From contig NZ_RCTF01000009.1 of assembly GCF_003667445.1 (NCBI RefSeq), positions 62,001-126,000 on the forward strand: 64,000 nucleotides of DNA. The letters run 5' to 3'. This document shows, piece after piece, positions 60,654 to 64,000 of this stretch. The notes beneath the pieces were generated by a model that did not search any database, was not told where the DNA came from, and saw only the letters and a list, made by a program, of their open reading frames with translations. Position numbers and translations under genes: made by a program. The first letter of the stretch is position 1. Each line of letters begins with the position of its first letter. This stretch comes from Xanthobacter tagetidis. GTDB taxonomy: Bacteria > Pseudomonadota > Alphaproteobacteria > Rhizobiales > Xanthobacteraceae.

Positions 60654-61430
60654 ATGCTCGTCGACAGCCATTGCCACCTCGACTACCCCGACTTCGCCGC
60701 CGAGCTGCCCGACGTGGTGGCCCGCGCCCATGCGGCCGGCGTCTCGCACCTCGTGACCATCTCGACGCGGGTGAAGCGGTTCGACGAGATCCGCGCCATC
60801 GCCGAGCGGTTCGCGCCGGTCTTCTGCTCGGTCGGCACCCATCCGCACCAGGCGGCGGAAGAGCCGGACGTGACCGCCGACGATCTCGTGCGCCTCTCGG
60901 CCCATCCGAAGGTGGTGGCGATCGGCGAGGCTGGCCTCGACTATCATTACGACACCAGCCCCCGCGACGCGCAGGAGAAGGGGTTCCGCACCCACGTCGC
61001 CGCCGCGCGCGCGACCGGCCTGCCGCTGGTGATCCATTCCCGCGAGGCGGATGCCCATATGGCGGAGATCCTGGAGGAGGAGAGCGCGAAGGGCGCCTTC
61101 CCGTTCCTGCTCCACTGCTTCACCGGCGGGGCGGACCTCGCGAACCGCGCCGTGGCGCTCGGCGGCTATGTCTCCTTCTCCGGCGTCATCACCTTCAAGA
61201 AGAGCGAGGATCTGCGCGCCATCGCCGCCTCCCTGCCGGCGGACCGGCTGCTGGTGGAGACCGACGCGCCGTTCCTCGCGCCGACGCCCCATCGCGGCAA
61301 GCGCAACGAGCCGGCCTTCGTGCGCGAGACCGCCAAGGCCCTCGCGCAGGCGCGCGGCGTGAGCCTGGAGGAGATCGGCGCGCTGACCACGCGCAACTTC
61401 TTCACCCTGTTCTCCAAGGCGAAGCCTTGA
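60654..61430 (+). CDS. TatD-family metal-dependent deoxyribonuclease
   Basis: A 258-residue metal hydrolase of the TatD/YcfH type. Metal ligands are readable in LVDSHCHLDY, VGTHPHQA, GEAGLDYHYD, IHSREAD, HCFTGG and ETDAPFLAP. ATG 60654 begins right before the first metal motif, as in the family; the frame is open much further upstream without similarity. It commonly follows metG, here with a few genes inserted. Confidence 0.94.
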   Translation: MLVDSHCHLDYPDFAAELPDVVARAHAAGVSHLVTISTRVKRFDEIRAIAERFAPVFCSVGTHPHQAAEEPDVTADDLVRLSAHPKVVAIGEAGLDYHYDTSPRDAQEKGFRTHVAAARATGLPLVIHSREADAHMAEILEEESAKGAFPFLLHCFTGGADLANRAVALGGYVSFSGVITFKKSEDLRAIAASLPADRLLVETDAPFLAPTPHRGKRNEPAFVRETAKALAQARGVSLEEIGALTTRNFFTLFSKAKP

Positions 61431-61489
61431 GCCCCGCCGGGGTGCTATAGCTCTGCGCCGGGCTCGGCCCGGCGCGGGAGGAGACGGCC

Positions 61490-62029
61490 ATGAACCACGA
61501 CCGCTATGACGACGCCTTCATCCGCTCGGTCCTCGAAGGCGTCTCCACCATCGCCATTGTCGGCGCCAGCGCCAATGCGGCGCGCCCGTCCTATTTCGTG
61601 ATGAAGTATTTGGCCGAACGCGGCTATCGGGTGTTCCCGGTCAATCCGGGGCAGGCGGGCAAGGAGGTGGCGGGGCTCACCTTCTACGGCACGCTGAAGG
61701 ACATCCCCGAGCCCATCGACATGGTCGACGTGTTCCGCGCGCCCGAGCATGTGCCGGCGGTGCTGGACGAGGTGCTTGCTCTCGTCCCGCTGCCCAAGGT
61801 GATCTGGATGCAGCTCGGCGTGCGCAACGACGAGGCCGCCACGCGGGCCGAGGCGGCGGGGATGCAGGTGGTGATGAATCGCTGCCCGAAGATCGAATAT
61901 GGCCGCCTGTCAGGCGAGATCGGCTGGACCGGGGTGAATTCCCGCACCATCTCCGCGCGACGGCCCAAGCTGCTCGGCGGCGGCGTCCAGCGCCTGTCCA
62001 TCTCGCGCGGGCCGCAGGGCCAGAAATAG
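61490..62029 (+). CDS. CoA-binding domain protein (YccU-like)
   Basis: A 179-residue protein with a Rossmann-type CoA-binding domain: STIAIVGASANAARPSYFVM at the N-terminus, GYRVFPVNPG, then VIWMQLGVRNDEAA and MNRCPKIEYGRL. GGGAGGAG lies upstream. The function of the family is poorly known. It precedes the sulfhydrylase gene on the same strand and may be co-transcribed with it. Confidence 0.9.
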   Translation: MNHDRYDDAFIRSVLEGVSTIAIVGASANAARPSYFVMKYLAERGYRVFPVNPGQAGKEVAGLTFYGTLKDIPEPIDMVDVFRAPEHVPAVLDEVLALVPLPKVIWMQLGVRNDEAATRAEAAGMQVVMNRCPKIEYGRLSGEIGWTGVNSRTISARRPKLLGGGVQRLSISRGPQGQK

Positions 62030-62111
62030 CAGAATACTTTCGCTATTTTATTCAAATCACAAATAGCCTAAGAAAACGGCAGACGCCGAAAGCCGAAAGG
62101 GGAGAACACCC

Positions 62112-63395
62112 ATGAGCGAGCGCGAACCCGGATTTGCCACCCTGGCCATCCATGCCGGCGCCCAGCCCGACCCGACCACGGGCGCGCGGGCGACGCCCAT
62201 CTACCAGACCACGTCCTTCGTGTTCGACGACGTGAACCACGCGGCCTCGCTGTTCGGCCTGCAGAGCTTCGGCAACATCTATACCCGCATCACCAACCCG
62301 ACGAACGCGGTGCTGGAGGAGCGCGTCGCCGCGCTCGAGGGCGGCACGGCGGCCCTCGCCGTGGCCTCCGGCCATGCGGCGCAGCACCTCGTGTTCCACA
62401 CGCTGCTCACGCCGGGCGACGAGTTCGTCGCCTCGCGCAAGCTCTATGGCGGCTCCATCAACCAGTTCACCCATTCCTTCAAGAGCTATGGCTGGAACGT
62501 CGCCTGGGCCGACCCGGACGACATCTCGTCCTTCGAGCGCGCCATCACCCCGAAGACCAAGGCCATCTTCATCGAGAGCATCGCCAATCCCGGCGGCGTG
62601 GTGACCGACGTGGCTGCGATTTCCGCCATCGCCAAGAAGGCGGGCGTGCCGCTGATCGTCGACAACACGCTGGCGACGCCCTATCTGTGGAACCCGATCA
62701 AGGACGGCGCCGACATCGTCGTCCACTCTGCCACCAAGTTCCTGGGCGGCCATGGCAATTCCATTGGCGGCGTTATCGTCGACGCCGGCACGTTCGACTG
62801 GATGGCCACCGACCGCTATCCCTTCCTGTCGAAGCCGCGCCCGGAATATTCCGGCATGGTGCTGGCCGAGACCTTCGGCAATTTCGCCTTCGCCATCGCC
62901 TGCCGCGTGCTGGGCCTGCGCGACCTCGGGCCGGCGCTGTCGCCGTTCAACGCCTTCCTGATCCTCACCGGCATCGAGACGCTGGCGCTGCGCATGGCGA
63001 AGCACTCCGAGAATGCGCAGAAGGTGGCGGAATATCTCGTGGCGCATCCGAAGGTGGCCTGGGTGAGCTATCCCGGCCTGTCCGGCGACCGCTACCATGC
63101 GCTGGCCGGGAAGTACCTGCCCAAGGGTGCCGGCGCGGTCTTCACCTTCGGGCTGAAGGGGGGCTACGAGGCAGGCGTCGGGCTGGTGTCCAACGTCGAG
63201 CTGTTCTCGCACCTCGCCAATATCGGCGATACGCGCTCGCTGATCATCCACCCGGCCTCCACCACCCACCGCCAGCTCAGCGACGAGGCGAAGACCATCG
63301 CGGGCGCCGGGCCGGACGTGGTGCGCCTGTCCATCGGCATCGAGGACGCCGCCGACATCATCGCCGACCTCGACCAGGCGCTGGCGAAGGTCTGA
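62112..63395 (+). CDS. metY: O-acetylhomoserine sulfhydrylase
   Basis: A 427-residue PLP enzyme of the Cys/Met metabolism family that makes homocysteine from O-acetylhomoserine and sulfide. The PLP lysine is in DIVVHSATKFLGGHGNS; GFATLAIHAGAQPDP and the GNIYTRITNPTNAVLEERVA region are typical of the OAH/OAS sulfhydrylase branch. RBS AAAGGGGAG lies upstream. An AT-rich patch at 62030-62075 before the gene may hold its promoter. Confidence 0.93.
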   Translation: MSEREPGFATLAIHAGAQPDPTTGARATPIYQTTSFVFDDVNHAASLFGLQSFGNIYTRITNPTNAVLEERVAALEGGTAALAVASGHAAQHLVFHTLLTPGDEFVASRKLYGGSINQFTHSFKSYGWNVAWADPDDISSFERAITPKTKAIFIESIANPGGVVTDVAAISAIAKKAGVPLIVDNTLATPYLWNPIKDGADIVVHSATKFLGGHGNSIGGVIVDAGTFDWMATDRYPFLSKPRPEYSGMVLAETFGNFAFAIACRVLGLRDLGPALSPFNAFLILTGIETLALRMAKHSENAQKVAEYLVAHPKVAWVSYPGLSGDRYHALAGKYLPKGAGAVFTFGLKGGYEAGVGLVSNVELFSHLANIGDTRSLIIHPASTTHRQLSDEAKTIAGAGPDVVRLSIGIEDAADIIADLDQALAKV

Positions 63396-63411
63396 GGCCA
63401 AGCTTCGAGGC

Positions 63412-64000
63412 CTATGCCCCCTGCGGGCCGTAGACCTCGCGCGCCAGGTCGAGCCAGGCCCTGGCGGCGTGGGAGAGATAGCTGCCCTGCCGCCAGACCA
63501 GGGCCATGTGCCATTGCGTGCCCGGCTCGTCGAGCCGGACCAGCGCCACTGCCGGCGTCGCCCGCTGGCGGGCGATGGTGGCGGGCAGGAAGGCGATGCC
63601 GAGGCCCGCGCCCACCAGTTCCACGATGAAGTCGGTCTGCCCGCTGCGCGCCGCCACCTGCGGCGCGAAGCCGTTGCGGGCGCAGGCGTCCTCCAGCACC
63701 TTGTTGAGCGCGAAGCCGCTCTCGAACAGGACGAAGGGCGAGGCCTTGAGCGCCGCGAGGGCCGTGTGGGACGCGCCCGCGAGCGGGTGCGCCTTGGGCA
63801 GCACCGCCATCAGCGGCTCAAGCCGCACCGGCTGGGCGGCAAAGCCGTCCTTGGCGGGCAGCAGCGAGCCGGCCAGCTCCAGGTCGCCGTCGTGCAGCAT
63901 CTCCTCAAGCCGCGCCGATCCATGCTCTGTAAGGCGGATGTCCACCCCCGGATAGCGCGCCCGGTAAATGGCGAACAGGGGTGCGAACAGGGTGCTGGCG
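63412..64000 (-). CDS. LysR-family regulator, effector domain only (cut by window edge)
   Basis: The C-terminal about 196 codons of a LysR-type regulator: LFAPLFAIYRARYPGVDIRL, ELAGSLLP, LMAVLPKAHPLAG, SGQTDFIVELVGAGLGIAFLP. The N-terminal helix-turn-helix lies beyond the window. It is convergent with metY, with 16 bp between the stops; regulation of metY cannot be inferred from this arrangement alone. Confidence 0.88.
   Translation of the reverse strand, partial: ASTLFAPLFAIYRARYPGVDIRLTEHGSARLEEMLHDGDLELAGSLLPAKDGFAAQPVRLEPLMAVLPKAHPLAGASHTALAALKASPFVLFESGFALNKVLEDACARNGFAPQVAARSGQTDFIVELVGAGLGIAFLPATIARQRATPAVALVRLDEPGTQWHMALVWRQGSYLSHAARAWLDLAREVYGPQGA

Overview
The window is GC-rich chromosomal DNA from an alphaproteobacterium, most likely a Hyphomicrobiales (Rhizobiales) member. 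The grounds are codon use, the rlpA-dac-tmk-holB-metG gene order, orphan Bug and TRAP solute-binding proteins, and giant Gly-rich autotransporters. I cannot fix the genus from sequence alone. No insertion sequence, CRISPR array, integrase or rRNA was seen.

Layout. (1) 1-11.4 kb is a catabolic region. On the minus strand: Bug-type solute-binding protein, sulfatase, Ldh2-family dehydrogenase, ROK regulator, cyclase-family hydrolase and a truncated amidase. Divergent on the plus strand: a four-carbon acid sugar kinase, a PdxA2-like dehydrogenase and a DeoR regulator. Inverted repeats sit in the shared 384-bp promoter region. (2) 11.4-22.9 kb holds a TIGR03032-like protein, divergent from a 3378-residue autotransporter built from about 37 Gly-rich modules. 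(3) 23.0-31.4 kb is a second catabolic block: TPP enzyme, GMC oxidoreductase, carboxymuconolactone-decarboxylase-like protein, metallo-beta-lactamase-fold hydrolase and a TRAP transporter (DctP, DctQ, DctM), divergent from a GntR/FCD regulator. (4) 31.6-36.1 kb is a second autotransporter of PATR-repeat type. (5) 36.3-50.8 kb, all minus strand, is the most unusual part. It is a seven-gene SrfABC-like locus with SrfB (actin/Hsp70-like ATPase fold), SrfC (P-loop protein), two membrane proteins sharing an SrfA-like N-terminal domain (one carrying a trypsin-like protease), and three paralogous membrane proteins with a shared uncharacterised N-terminal domain and periplasmic Sel1-like repeats. It starts from an AT-rich leader next to the 3' end of tRNA-Ser(TGA). 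(6) 51.3-64.0 kb is housekeeping: tRNA-Ser, rlpA, a dac-like gene, tmk, holB, metG, a lipoprotein, a DUF2087 protein, an alpha/beta hydrolase, bioY, a TatD nuclease, a CoA-binding protein, an O-acetylhomoserine sulfhydrylase and a truncated LysR regulator.

How the parts may work together. Blocks 1 and 3 each look like a complete import, oxidation and hydrolysis module for small organic acids, with its own regulator. The substrates are not determined by the sequence. The SrfABC-like locus predicts an inner-membrane complex: cytosolic nucleotide-dependent SrfB and SrfC would meet the cytosolic N-terminal domains of five single-pass membrane proteins, whose periplasmic parts carry a protease, a beta-sandwich and Sel1 repeats. 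Two surface autotransporters lie close by. All functional assignments come from motifs read by eye. No database search was run.
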